Below, one piece after another: positions 25,436 to 35,120 of a stretch of 64,000 bases of DNA. The stretch lies in contig NZ_JAJOYT010000002.1 of the NCBI RefSeq assembly GCF_021290965.1, forward strand, positions 496,001 to 560,000, read 5' to 3'. Position 1 is the first letter of the stretch, and every line of letters starts with the position of its first letter. Position numbers and translations under genes: made by a program. The DNA comes from Rheinheimera faecalis (GTDB lineage: Bacteria > Pseudomonadota > Gammaproteobacteria > Enterobacterales > Alteromonadaceae). Under the pieces are notes generated by a model. It was not told the DNA's origin and ran no database searches. It saw only the letters and a list, made by a program, of their open reading frames with translations.

Positions 25436-28429
25436 GTGAAGGAAGTCAATTTTCACAAACCTACAGGTATGAATTCCCTTAGCATTAAGTTTGCGCTGCT
25501 GGTTTTTATGCTGACCGTGGTCGCAGGAGCTGCTATTGCTTATGCAGTCTTGATGCTGCAACAAAATGTACTGATTGAACAGGAAAAACATGAATTAGAA
25601 CTGCAATCTGAAAAATACGCCCGCGAACTGGATGCTGATTTTTTAACCCGTGAAAAAAAGGCCATCAGCGCCAATAACATAGTGGTGCGTTATTTAACGA
25701 AAACTGCGGTTCCTGCAACGCCAGCGCCAGTTATGCAGGCTGATGGCAGTGTACGTAGTCAGGATGATTTATCCGCAGCTTTTATTCCTCATGCCAAATT
25801 GGATGCTCAGCAAGCGGCGTGGTTATCACAAACTGAAGAATTGTGGCAGCAGTTAGCGCCATTAATGCTGGAAGAGTTTTTCAATTTTTATTTTATTTCT
25901 AAGCAGGGCCTGATACGCATAGCGCCTGCAGACTGGGCGCTTGAAGTGCCTGTCACTCATGATTTCACCAAAGACATCTTTTTTGACATTGCCACTCCAG
26001 AACAAAACCCAAGTCGCCTGCCGCGCTGGACGCCTATTTATTACGACCCTATCTGGCAAAAATGGATGACTAGTCTGGTGATCCCTGTCTATGCCGGAGA
26101 TGAATTTTTGGGGGTAACGGCCAGTGACTACATTCTTGATGAACTGTTTTTGGACCTTGCCGCTATAGAACAATCCTCTAATGGTTTGCGCAGTATGTTG
26201 TTTGATCCACAAGGGAATTTATTACTTGATGGCAAAAAACCAGCACCGGTTCAGAGCTCCAGACAACAAAACTTTGATGCCCACTACAGTTCAGTAACAC
26301 CAAGACGACCAGAGCTTGCCGCCTTTATTCAACAAGTCACAACCAACCCGACATCGCAAGAAGCGCTGCAGGCTGATTTAGCCAACTATCTGGTTTCAGC
26401 AGCCAAAGTTGAACGTTTAAGTTGGTACCTGACTTTATATCAGGATAAACAAACGGTGATGAGTGGTCTGGAAGATTTTCGCGATAATGTGATGTTGATA
26501 TTCCTGGCTGTTGCAGCCGTGGTGGCTTTGTCGCTGCAGTTTTTTATTTACCAGTTTATTTTAAAGCGCTTAACCCGTTTGTCGTCCGCTGTGCAACGTA
26601 TTAGCCGTGGAGATTTACAGCAGATAGCCCTTGATCAAAACGATGATGAAATTGGTATGCTCAACAGAGCTTTTAATGGCATGGCTGAGGAGATCCACCA
26701 GTTAATCTCTGGTTTAAATACCCGCATTGGTGAAAAAGAAGAGGCAGAACGGGCCACACGTAAGTTGACGAAAGCTGTGGCTTTTTCCAGTTCAGGCATT
26801 TTAATCACAGACAAAGATTTACATATCGAATATGTGAATCCTTTTATGTTGGAACTGATAGGGTGCACAGCCGAACAGATGATGCAAAAGCCATTGTCTT
26901 CGTTGTTTGCAGCTGAGATGTTTTTTGTTGGCGAAGAAATATCGCAAACTCTGCAGGATCGTCATCACTGGCGTGGTGATATGTTGCTGCAGCATGTACT
27001 GCGTAAACTCTGGGTATCACTGGCGATTGCGCCTATCCGTGACGAAAAAGGCGATATCAGTAATTATGTTTGTGCCATGCAGGACATTTCGTTTATTAAA
27101 GAAAGTCAGCGCAAAATGGAACAGCTGGCTTATTACGACATGTTGACTGGCCTTGCCAATCGCAGTTATTTCCGCGACCAGCTACGTAAAGCCATCGCTA
27201 TGTCCTCCCGTGGTTATTACCACTTCGCCTTACTGTATTTTGATTTGGATGAATTTAAGCGCATTAACGACACGCTTGGCCACGATGCGGGTGATGAATT
27301 ACTGAAAGAAGTGGCCCGCAGGTTAATTAGTCGTTTGCGTGAAGAAGACACTATTGCCCGCTTAGGCGGGGATGAATTTGCCGTGATTTTAAGTGGTATC
27401 AAAGACCGGGGGCAGGCTGCACTTATTGCAGAGAACCTGCAGCAAAGTTTTGCAGCTCCGGTGAAGTTAACAGGGCAGGAAGTGGCGATCAGCGCCAGTA
27501 TAGGCATCACCATAGCGCCTGAAGATGCAGCTGATGAAGAACTGCTGCTCAAACATGCAGATCTGGCTATGTACGAAGCCAAAGCTCGGGGGCGTAATAC
27601 CTACCACTTCTTCAGTCAGGACTTAAATGAAGCGGCCAAAGAGAAACTGCAAATTGAAAACCAGCTGCGTGAAGCCATACGTGAGCATCAGTTTGTGTTG
27701 TATTACCAGCCAAAAATAGACATTCGCACTAATGTGGTGATTGGTTATGAAGCCTTATTGCGTTGGATCCGGCCGGACGGTTCGATGATCCCACCGCTAC
27801 GCTTTATTCCGGTCGCTGAGAGCACAGGACTAATTGTCGAAATTGGCGAATGGATTATCTGGGAAGCCTGTCGTTTTATCAGTCGCCAGCAGTCCCGTGG
27901 TCACAATGTCACAATTTCTATCAACCTGTCGGCGCGGCAATTTACTGATCAAAACTTGACGGAAGTGGTGGAGCGGGTACTGCAACGTACTGGTGCCCAA
28001 CCAGATAAACTTATTTTCGAAATTACCGAGTCGATGCTTATGGGCGACACTGATGCGGCTATTGCCCAGTTAAATGAGTTAAAAGGACTGGGGGTGACTT
28101 TATCTATTGACGACTTTGGTACAGGCTATTCATCGCTGAGTTATTTAAAGCGATTCCCGGTAGACGAGCTGAAAATTGACCGTTCTTTTGTCAAAGATAT
28201 TCCGGATGACACCAACGACATGGACATAGTGGCGGCCATTATCGCGATGGCACAAAAAATGAACTTGCGTGTGGTGGCCGAAGGGGTGGAAACCATTGAA
28301 CAGGTTGAATTCTTAAAAAATAATGCTTGCTACCTGGTACAAGGTTATTACTTCAGCATGCCAAGGGCAGAGCAGGATTTATATAACCTGAGTTATCAAC
28401 CATTACTAATAGGGGCTGCTTCACCGTAA
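25436..28429 (+). CDS. Cache-HAMP-PAS-GGDEF-EAL cyclic-di-GMP enzyme
   Basis: About 997 residues. Two membrane segments (near 20-40 and 345-365) flank a periplasmic Cache-like sensor; then HAMP, a PAS domain, a GGDEF domain with intact GGDEF (644-648), and an EAL domain with Glu772 in YEALLRW and DDFGTGYSSL. Both synthase and phosphodiesterase signatures are complete, so the net activity is undecidable from sequence. Start: GTG at 25436 has AGGAA six bases upstream; ATG at 25469 is an alternative with a poorly placed site. Divergent from cytochrome c'. Confidence 0.9.
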   Translation: MKEVNFHKPTGMNSLSIKFALLVFMLTVVAGAAIAYAVLMLQQNVLIEQEKHELELQSEKYARELDADFLTREKKAISANNIVVRYLTKTAVPATPAPVMQADGSVRSQDDLSAAFIPHAKLDAQQAAWLSQTEELWQQLAPLMLEEFFNFYFISKQGLIRIAPADWALEVPVTHDFTKDIFFDIATPEQNPSRLPRWTPIYYDPIWQKWMTSLVIPVYAGDEFLGVTASDYILDELFLDLAAIEQSSNGLRSMLFDPQGNLLLDGKKPAPVQSSRQQNFDAHYSSVTPRRPELAAFIQQVTTNPTSQEALQADLANYLVSAAKVERLSWYLTLYQDKQTVMSGLEDFRDNVMLIFLAVAAVVALSLQFFIYQFILKRLTRLSSAVQRISRGDLQQIALDQNDDEIGMLNRAFNGMAEEIHQLISGLNTRIGEKEEAERATRKLTKAVAFSSSGILITDKDLHIEYVNPFMLELIGCTAEQMMQKPLSSLFAAEMFFVGEEISQTLQDRHHWRGDMLLQHVLRKLWVSLAIAPIRDEKGDISNYVCAMQDISFIKESQRKMEQLAYYDMLTGLANRSYFRDQLRKAIAMSSRGYYHFALLYFDLDEFKRINDTLGHDAGDELLKEVARRLISRLREEDTIARLGGDEFAVILSGIKDRGQAALIAENLQQSFAAPVKLTGQEVAISASIGITIAPEDAADEELLLKHADLAMYEAKARGRNTYHFFSQDLNEAAKEKLQIENQLREAIREHQFVLYYQPKIDIRTNVVIGYEALLRWIRPDGSMIPPLRFIPVAESTGLIVEIGEWIIWEACRFISRQQSRGHNVTISINLSARQFTDQNLTEVVERVLQRTGAQPDKLIFEITESMLMGDTDAAIAQLNELKGLGVTLSIDDFGTGYSSLSYLKRFPVDELKIDRSFVKDIPDDTNDMDIVAAIIAMAQKMNLRVVAEGVETIEQVEFLKNNACYLVQGYYFSMPRAEQDLYNLSYQPLLIGAASP

Positions 28430-28512
28430 CCTGTTGTTGGGAGTAAGCCTTGTCGCTTGCTTGCATCAACGCGACGCGCAGGGCAATACCCCAATAAAAC
28501 CAGGAAACATCC

Positions 28513-31500
28513 ATGATCAAACTAAGACTGTCCTTGTGCAGTACGGCAATGCTTTGCGCGCTATTGCCTGCAGCTTCGGCGGATCAAACCACGCCGGTAC
28601 AAGGCATACGCGATAAATCCCCACAGTTATACGCTTTGACTAACGCCACCGTCATCACTGAACCAGGTAAACGTCTGGATAATGCCACAGTACTGATTAG
28701 CAACGGCAAAATAAGTAAAATACAAAACAAAGCCGATGTACCTGCCGGCTATCAGACGATCGATGCCAGCGGTTATTTTATTTATCCGGGTTTTATCGAT
28801 TTATACAGCCAATACGGCTTACCTAAAGCCGATAAGGGCAATGGCTTTGAGTTTGGCCGCAAGCCGAATTACACCAACGATCGCAAAGGTGGCAATGCCA
28901 GCAATGCTGCCATTCATGCCCGCCAGCAGTGGGTGAACGAATTCAAACCTGACGCTAAACAAGCAAAAAGCTACCAGCAACAGGGGTTTACCACAGTACA
29001 ATCCGCTCGTTTTGACGGTATTTTCCGTGGCCAGGCTTTTGTAACCTCATTACTACCCGGTTTGCCGAATGAAGCAGTGATGCAGGCTCAGGCCAACCAG
29101 TTTATGGCCTTTAGCAAAGGTACTTCAGTACAAAGTTATCCATCCTCTTTAATGGGTAGCATAGCCCTTATTCGTCAAACCTTGGCGGATGCCAACTGGT
29201 ACAGTCAGGCCTATGGCAAAGGCAACTGGCGTTTTTATAATCAGGCTATTGAATTTAATGCCGATTTAGCGGCCTTAAGCCAATTAAAAACTCAGGGTGT
29301 GGTATTTGAAGCCACAGACGACCAGGCCTTGTTACGTGCCGATAAGGTATTAAAAGAATTTGGTTTGGATAAAGCAGCATTGGTGGCGTCAGGTTATGAA
29401 TACAGCCGTATTGCTCAAGTCAAAGCCACAGGCCGGCCGTTAATTTTACCTCTGGCTTTCCCGGCCGCTCCTGCTGTGCAGCAGTTGAACGATCAACTGG
29501 ATGTTGAATTGGCACAATTGCGTCACTGGGAAAGAGCACCATCCAATGCGGCGGTATTAGAGCAAGCCAAAGTGCCTTTTACGTTAACCATGCATAAACT
29601 GGAAAAACCAGAGCAATTCTGGCCTAACCTACGCAAAGCTGTGTCTTATGGCTTAAGCCAGCAAAAAGCTTTAGCTGCACTGACGACTGAACCTGCCAAA
29701 TGGTTGGGTATGGATAGCCAGATTGGTAAAATTGCTGTGGGCTATCAAGCCGATTTAGTGGTCAGTAAAGGTGATTTATTTGCTGATGGCGAAATAGTGG
29801 CGACCTGGGTTCGTGGTCAGCAACAGCAATTTAAAGCTATGGATTTACCCGTTTTTGCCGGCACTTATCAGCTTGCTGTGAATGGCAGCAGCTTGCCATT
29901 AGAGCTGACGGACAAAAAAGGCTCAGTCGAAGGTTCGGTGAAACTGGGTGATAAAACCAGCAAGCTGAATCATGTGGCTGTGCAAAAAAATCAGCTGCAA
30001 TTTACAGTGGATTTAAAAGCTCTGGGGCAAGGTTCTGGTGTAGCACAGTTTAGCGGCGAACTTAAAGGCAAGACTTTGCAAGGCAAATTAGTGACGGCTG
30101 AGGGCAATATTCTTGCCATCAGCAGCCTGCAACAACCTTTGGTCGCCAAAGCTGATAAGAAAAAAGCTGACGAAAAACCAGTGTTAATGTCAAAACTAAC
30201 CACGCCTAACCGGGCTTTTGGTGTGATTGAAAAAGCCAAACAACAAAATGTGCATATTAAAAACGCCACAGTCTGGACTTCAGCGAAAGCAGGTAAGTTA
30301 GAAAATACCGATGTACTGGTGGAAGACGGTGAGTTTGTCAAAATTGGCAAAAACTTATCCACTCCGTCAGGCTTTACTGTGATTGATGCTACTGGCATGC
30401 ACTTAACGGCCGGTATTATCGACGAGCACTCGCATATCGCCATTGACCAGGGGGTGAACGAAGGCTCAGATGCTGTCACTTCAGAAGTGCGTATCGGCGA
30501 TGTATTAGATGCGGACGATATTAATATTTACCGCGGTTTAGCTGGTGGTACTACTACAGCTCAGTTGTTGCACGGCAGCGCCAATCCTATTGGTGGCCAG
30601 GCGCAAATTATCCAGCTGCGTTGGGGGGATAATTCAGACCAGTTGAAATTTAAAGGTGCACCAGAAAGCATCAAGTTTGCTTTAGGTGAAAACGTCAAAC
30701 AGTCCAACTGGGGGGAAGACTTTGTCACCCGTTACCCACAAACCCGTAGCGGTGTCGATACCATCATCCGTGACGCCTTCCAGGCTGCGAAAGAATACAA
30801 AGCGCAGTGGGCTGACTATGAAGATTTATCCGGCTCAGAGCAAAGCAAAACTGCGCCGCCACGAGTGGATTACCGTTTGAAAGCTCTGGTTGAGATTTTA
30901 GATAAAGAACGTTTTATCCATGTGCACTCTTATGTTGCCTCTGAAATTCTGATGATTATCAAATTAGCCGACGAGATGGGGTTTAACATCACCACCTTTA
31001 CGCACATTCTTGAAGGCTACAAAGTGGCAGACGAGATGAAGGCCCATGGTGCCAGCGCGTCCAGTTTTGCTGACTGGTGGGCTTATAAAATGGAAGTACA
31101 GGATGCGATTCCAACCAACGTTTGTTTAATGCAACAACAAGGTGTTTTGGTCAGCGTCAACTCAGATAGCCCGGACTTACAACGTCGCCTGAATCAGGAA
31201 GCTGCTAAATCAGTAGTCTACTGTGGCATGGATGAGCAACAAGCACTGAATATGGTGACTATTAATCCAGCGAAGCAGTTAAAAATTGATGCCAAAGTAG
31301 GTTCAGTTGAAGAGGGCAAGCAGGCCGACTTCGTCTTATGGTCTGCCCATCCATTGTCTGTGTACGCCCGTGCTCAGCAAACCTGGATTGAAGGTGCACC
31401 TTATTACCAACTGACGAAAGACGAGCAATTGCAACAACAGGTGGCCAGTGAAAAACAACAGTTGATCCAGAAGGTGTTGCAATCTTCTGATGACGAAAAA

Positions 31501-31596
31501 GCAGGTTCTGGTGCTTCGTACAAAGCCAACAACCCGGTTTGGCACTGTGAAGATAACCATGACGTGTTATCTCTTGCTTTTGATCACCAGCATTAA
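28513..31596 (+). CDS. Large periplasmic amidohydrolase-family protein (two amidohydrolase halves)
   Basis: 1027 residues with a signal peptide (LSLCSTAMLCALLPAASA). The N-terminal half is amidohydrolase-like but its first metal motif is degenerate (PGFIDLYSQYG, no HxH). The C-terminal half has a working-looking set: DEHSH (His639, His641), HVHSY, FTHILEGYKV and NSDSPD. So one active and one probably inactive domain. Substrate unknown; cyclic imides or peptides are the family's range. ATG preceded by AGGA. The next gene is coupled: its frame overlaps the stop and the proposed ATG comes 11 bases later. Confidence 0.82.
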   Translation: MIKLRLSLCSTAMLCALLPAASADQTTPVQGIRDKSPQLYALTNATVITEPGKRLDNATVLISNGKISKIQNKADVPAGYQTIDASGYFIYPGFIDLYSQYGLPKADKGNGFEFGRKPNYTNDRKGGNASNAAIHARQQWVNEFKPDAKQAKSYQQQGFTTVQSARFDGIFRGQAFVTSLLPGLPNEAVMQAQANQFMAFSKGTSVQSYPSSLMGSIALIRQTLADANWYSQAYGKGNWRFYNQAIEFNADLAALSQLKTQGVVFEATDDQALLRADKVLKEFGLDKAALVASGYEYSRIAQVKATGRPLILPLAFPAAPAVQQLNDQLDVELAQLRHWERAPSNAAVLEQAKVPFTLTMHKLEKPEQFWPNLRKAVSYGLSQQKALAALTTEPAKWLGMDSQIGKIAVGYQADLVVSKGDLFADGEIVATWVRGQQQQFKAMDLPVFAGTYQLAVNGSSLPLELTDKKGSVEGSVKLGDKTSKLNHVAVQKNQLQFTVDLKALGQGSGVAQFSGELKGKTLQGKLVTAEGNILAISSLQQPLVAKADKKKADEKPVLMSKLTTPNRAFGVIEKAKQQNVHIKNATVWTSAKAGKLENTDVLVEDGEFVKIGKNLSTPSGFTVIDATGMHLTAGIIDEHSHIAIDQGVNEGSDAVTSEVRIGDVLDADDINIYRGLAGGTTTAQLLHGSANPIGGQAQIIQLRWGDNSDQLKFKGAPESIKFALGENVKQSNWGEDFVTRYPQTRSGVDTIIRDAFQAAKEYKAQWADYEDLSGSEQSKTAPPRVDYRLKALVEILDKERFIHVHSYVASEILMIIKLADEMGFNITTFTHILEGYKVADEMKAHGASASSFADWWAYKMEVQDAIPTNVCLMQQQGVLVSVNSDSPDLQRRLNQEAAKSVVYCGMDEQQALNMVTINPAKQLKIDAKVGSVEEGKQADFVLWSAHPLSVYARAQQTWIEGAPYYQLTKDEQLQQQVASEKQQLIQKVLQSSDDEKAGSGASYKANNPVWHCEDNHDVLSLAFDHQH

Positions 31597-31607
31597 TGGA
31601 GTCATCA

Positions 31608-33035
31608 ATGAAATTCTCAAAACCCTTCGTACTTGAAGCCGCAGCATTGTTGACTGCACTCTCTCGCCCCAGTCACATAGGACGACTATGCTCCTGGGGT
31701 CTCAATCATTTGTCGCCTCGCTGCAACTCCAATTACTTTGGCTTTCACGGGCTTTTACTGGTGACTGCAGCGCTTAGCCTAACAGCACAGGCCAACGATA
31801 TAGCACCTGCACCTAAACAAAGCCAAGCCATACTATTGCAGGATGCCACTGTGCACACAGTGACTAATGGCGTATTAAAAGACACAGATGTGTTACTGGT
31901 GGACGGTAAAATTAGTGCTATAGGCACAGATTTAGCTGTGCCTGCTGGTGCACAGGTGTTGTCTTTACAAGGCAAGCAACTCTATCCTGGCCTGGTCGCT
32001 TTAGCCAATCAGTTGGGTTTAACCGAGATTGAAGCGGTACGCTCTACCGACGACACCACTGAAGTCACTCAGACCAACCCGGATATCAAAGCCCAGGTGG
32101 CCTACAACGCCGACTCTGAAGTAGTACCTACGATTCGCGCTAATGGCTTTAGTTACACGCTGGTGTATCCAAATGGCGCTTTACTGATGGGCCAGTCGGC
32201 GTTGATGCAACTGGACGCCTGGAACTGGAAGGATGCGACAGTGGTCGATTCTGTGGCTTTGCATATCAAATGGCCACGGGCTGATGTGATGCCAAACCCA
32301 TGGCGTCCACAAAAGCCGGAAGAGATCCGAAAAGCCAGTCAGAAAGCCATGTCGGAGCTTGAAGGCTACTTCAAGACAGCCAAAGCTTATGCACAAGCTG
32401 TGGGCGATGGCGTTAAACTGCCTGTCGATTCACGCTGGCAGGCCATGATCCCGGTATTTAAAGGTGAATTGCCAGTCTTTGTGCATGCCAATGACGAGCG
32501 TCAGATTGAACAAGCGATGAAGTTTGCCCAGCAGTATGGTTTTGCGCTGACGATAGTGGGAGGTCGTGACGCATGGCGTATTGCGCCACAACTGGCGGCA
32601 GCTAATGTGTCTGTGATCTATACCTCCCCTTATGGCATCCCAGAACGTGCAGACGAAGCGACCAGTCAGTCATTCCAAACACCGGCCCAGCTTGCAAAAG
32701 CAGGTGTGAAGTTTGCATTATCACTGGATGGTTATTGGGATACCCGTAATGTGGTCTTTGCTGCAGGACAAGCTATTAGCTATGGCTTAAGTCCGGAGCA
32801 GGCGTTACGTTCTGTTACACTTGATGCTGCGGCAATTGCTGGTGTAGCTGATAAAATCGGTAGTATAGAAGTGGGTAAAGCTGCCACTCTGGTTGTGTCT
32901 GATGGTGATATTTTTGATTATCTGGGGCACAAGGTTCGGTATATGTGGATTGATGGCCGTGCTGTGGATTTAAACAGCCGACATAAACAATTACATGATA
33001 AATATCAGCAGCGTTACCAGGGGGACAGTAATTAA
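31608..33035 (+). CDS. Amidohydrolase-like protein with a repeat-derived N-terminus
   Basis: 475 residues, related to imidazolonepropionase-like amidohydrolases, partner of the preceding gene. The usual HxH metal motif is replaced (YPGLVALANQLG), so catalysis is doubtful; a subunit or accessory role is possible. ATG at 31608 follows GGAG. Residues 6-45 (for example LSRPSHIGRLCSWG) are translated from a reversed MITE-like element lying in frame inside the signal-peptide region; what remains of the signal is MKFSK before it and LLLVTAALSLTAQA after it. Export may be impaired or may rely on the later hydrophobic stretch; TTG codons inside the repeat are alternative starts. Confidence 0.78.
   Translation: MKFSKPFVLEAAALLTALSRPSHIGRLCSWGLNHLSPRCNSNYFGFHGLLLVTAALSLTAQANDIAPAPKQSQAILLQDATVHTVTNGVLKDTDVLLVDGKISAIGTDLAVPAGAQVLSLQGKQLYPGLVALANQLGLTEIEAVRSTDDTTEVTQTNPDIKAQVAYNADSEVVPTIRANGFSYTLVYPNGALLMGQSALMQLDAWNWKDATVVDSVALHIKWPRADVMPNPWRPQKPEEIRKASQKAMSELEGYFKTAKAYAQAVGDGVKLPVDSRWQAMIPVFKGELPVFVHANDERQIEQAMKFAQQYGFALTIVGGRDAWRIAPQLAAANVSVIYTSPYGIPERADEATSQSFQTPAQLAKAGVKFALSLDGYWDTRNVVFAAGQAISYGLSPEQALRSVTLDAAAIAGVADKIGSIEVGKAATLVVSDGDIFDYLGHKVRYMWIDGRAVDLNSRHKQLHDKYQQRYQGDSN
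31622..31742 (-). mobile_element. MITE-like repeat, copy 4, reversed and inside a CDS
   Basis: Reads as the complement of the copies at 13817, 15138 and 24747: CTTGAAGCCGCAGCATTGTT, CTCGCCCCAGTCACATAG, CTCCTGGGGTCTCAA and CTGCAACTCCAATTACTTTG follow in order. About 121 bases with eroded ends (AAAACCC in place of TATACCC). It occupies codons 6-45 of the amidohydrolase-like gene without breaking its frame. Confidence 0.88.
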
Positions 33036-33491
33036 CCTCCTGCCGGAATAAGATATTGGACCAAAAGCCCTCTTCGTCACTGATCGCTTGAACACAATCA
33101 ACGCAATCGCGCAGAGGGCCGATGGATAAGCTTATAGATGATGTTTGTATTTTTTACGTAAGTAAGTCACCGGTAGTATGCGAAATATTCTACATAATTG
33201 ACTGTTTATCATAGAGAAACACAATCATTCTGCTTGAAAATAAACTGAGTTATCCCAGGTTAACGACCTTGTTGCGGTATAGTTCACCTCTTCACAATTT
33301 ACGCTAAACCCAGCTACAGCAGTTGTAGCTGGGCATCATCATTGTGGAATATGCACCGTAGTTTTGTGATTGTGGTCAGCTAGACTGGTAATTGGCATTC
33401 TTCTGTCCAAGGAGGCTAGTCAAATACGTTTTAACACTCTCGTCTCAACACTTGAAATCAGCAGAATCCCTACTTAACATAGAACCACCTA
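33036..33491. other. Intergenic region at the 3' border of the gene cluster
   Basis: 456 bases without a supportable gene. It holds an inverted pair GCCCTCT (near 33069) / AGAGGGC (near 33113) with a ~38-base loop, which resembles a terminator stem or a worn insertion-sequence end, and the hairpin listed at 33309. AT-rich in between. Transcription from both sides ends here. Confidence 0.6.
33309..33333 (-). terminator. Hairpin downstream of the gene cluster
   Basis: CCCAGCTACA-GCAGT-TGTAGCTGGG, ten-base perfect stem, about 160 bases past the last cluster gene. On the minus strand it is followed by GTTTAGCG, a weak T-run, so terminator function is tentative. Confidence 0.45.
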
Positions 33492-35087
33492 TCAGCCCAC
33501 GGTTTTCAAACTGCCCGGTACGGCTGACTGTATGGCTCTGGAATCCTGAAAAATTTCCAGGAACAATCTTTCCAGCCATTGCTGGTTAAATCCTTTTGCC
33601 TGTCCTTTTTCAATAAGCTCTACCAGAATTTGTTTTTCTCGTTTTGGGTCGAAGATATTAATGTTTAATGCGGACTTCAGTTCACCTACTGCTCTGCTTA
33701 GCTTACGTCGTGTTGCCAGTAAGTTAATCAAATGGTCATCTATATCATCAATATCTTGACGGTAACTGGTAAACAATTCCTGTGCAAACTGGTCCTCACA
33801 ATAATCAAAGGCCTCAAATGACTGGATATGCTTCGCCATACGAAGAATAAACTCAACAAACTGCTGTTGGTTCAATCGGGGATCGATAGCACTCGAATAG
33901 TTCTTGTGCAAATCTTGTTCAGAGACTACAAAGTGGCCGTTAATACATTCTGTGACAGCGCAGCCAGTAAACTCAAGATGCAGCCCGCCTAAATGATTTT
34001 GATGTTGATCTAACAGAGTCGCCATACCCGAACTTTCGGACAGCATGGTATTAAAGCAACGAGTTTTAATCCCCTGCGTTGTAGTAAAAGTATTACCGTG
34101 CATTGGGTCTGATAACCAACATATTTTTATATCAGCCTCGTTCAGAGCAGCCAGTATTTTGGGCAGTCGTGACTGATACTCTGAGACGCCAAAGCGGCCA
34201 ATCAGTACCAGTTTCCCCAGATCCCGATTCGGGTTCAGTGTGTTAATAATTTTAATCAAATCTTCAGGGTCTATATCAGGACCTACTTTCAATCCAATCG
34301 TGTTCTCTATTTGGCTCAGATAGTGAACAAGTGGATTGTCCTGAGTCAATGTTCTGGCTCCAATCCAGAGCATATGAGCAGAACAGTTGTACTTGAGGCC
34401 GTCTTTGCCTTCTTTGTCAAAGCCCTGCTCATAATGTAAATTCAAGGCTTCGTGGCTGGTGAATAATTCAAATTCATCCTGATCAATAAGGCTTTGTTTA
34501 CGCCCTTGAGCGTAGTTCTGTTGAATGGCTTCGGCATCAAGTTCGAGTTCATGAGTTAGTTCTTTAACCCAGGGAAACAAATCCAGTGAAAAAGACTGTT
34601 CAGAACTGGCCAGTGTAGTTCTCATGTAATTAAGCGTCATAGCAGCATGATGAGCTCCTGCCAGCAGTCGTTTTGGATCCGGTTTCCGTTTTTCAACACA
34701 ACTATCAGCACTGTTTATCAAATCACCACGGTAACTGTGCATTTCCTCCCCGTTTATTGTCTGAAACAACGAAGAACGAGGTTTAGTATATTGACCCGCA
34801 ATACGGCCAATAAAGGTTACAGGCTTTTTTGTCAGTACTTCAAACAATGACTTTACCAGGACGGCTGACTGTAGTTTGTTATTGATAACGTTTTCATTAC
34901 AGTCATAAAACATCTCAACACAGTCACCTCCTTGTACAATAAAGCGTCCACCAAGAGTGGCCTGTTTCACCCGTTTTTTTAACGTTTTAATCTCTTTGAT
35001 CGAGACTAGAGATGGATAATGCTGTAACTGCTGTAAACATTCATCCAGAGCCTGTTCATTGTCGTATTTGACCAGTTGTGAGTGCAT
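33492..35087 (-). CDS. Class II DAHP synthase fused to a C-terminal AroQ chorismate mutase
   Basis: 531 residues. Residues 1-435 are a class II (plant/PhzC-type) DAHP synthase: FIVQGGDCVEMF (metal Cys), GRIAGQYTKPRS, YRGD, KVGPDIDPEDL and WLSDPMHGNT. Residues 441-521 are a chorismate mutase with every AroQ catalytic residue in register with E. coli: Arg460, Lys471, Asp480, Arg483, Glu484 and Gln520. It makes DAHP and turns chorismate into prephenate, the two ends of the pathway, so it can raise flux to prephenate independently of TyrR/Phe control. Last gene of the cluster; GGAA before the ATG. Class I synthases fused to mutase are known; this class II, C-terminal fusion is unusual to me. Confidence 0.9.
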   Translation of the reverse strand: MHSQLVKYDNEQALDECLQQLQHYPSLVSIKEIKTLKKRVKQATLGGRFIVQGGDCVEMFYDCNENVINNKLQSAVLVKSLFEVLTKKPVTFIGRIAGQYTKPRSSLFQTINGEEMHSYRGDLINSADSCVEKRKPDPKRLLAGAHHAAMTLNYMRTTLASSEQSFSLDLFPWVKELTHELELDAEAIQQNYAQGRKQSLIDQDEFELFTSHEALNLHYEQGFDKEGKDGLKYNCSAHMLWIGARTLTQDNPLVHYLSQIENTIGLKVGPDIDPEDLIKIINTLNPNRDLGKLVLIGRFGVSEYQSRLPKILAALNEADIKICWLSDPMHGNTFTTTQGIKTRCFNTMLSESSGMATLLDQHQNHLGGLHLEFTGCAVTECINGHFVVSEQDLHKNYSSAIDPRLNQQQFVEFILRMAKHIQSFEAFDYCEDQFAQELFTSYRQDIDDIDDHLINLLATRRKLSRAVGELKSALNINIFDPKREKQILVELIEKGQAKGFNQQWLERLFLEIFQDSRAIQSAVPGSLKTVG

Positions 35088-35120
35088 ATATTTATTTCCA
35101 ATTTTCCTGAAACAATCCGA

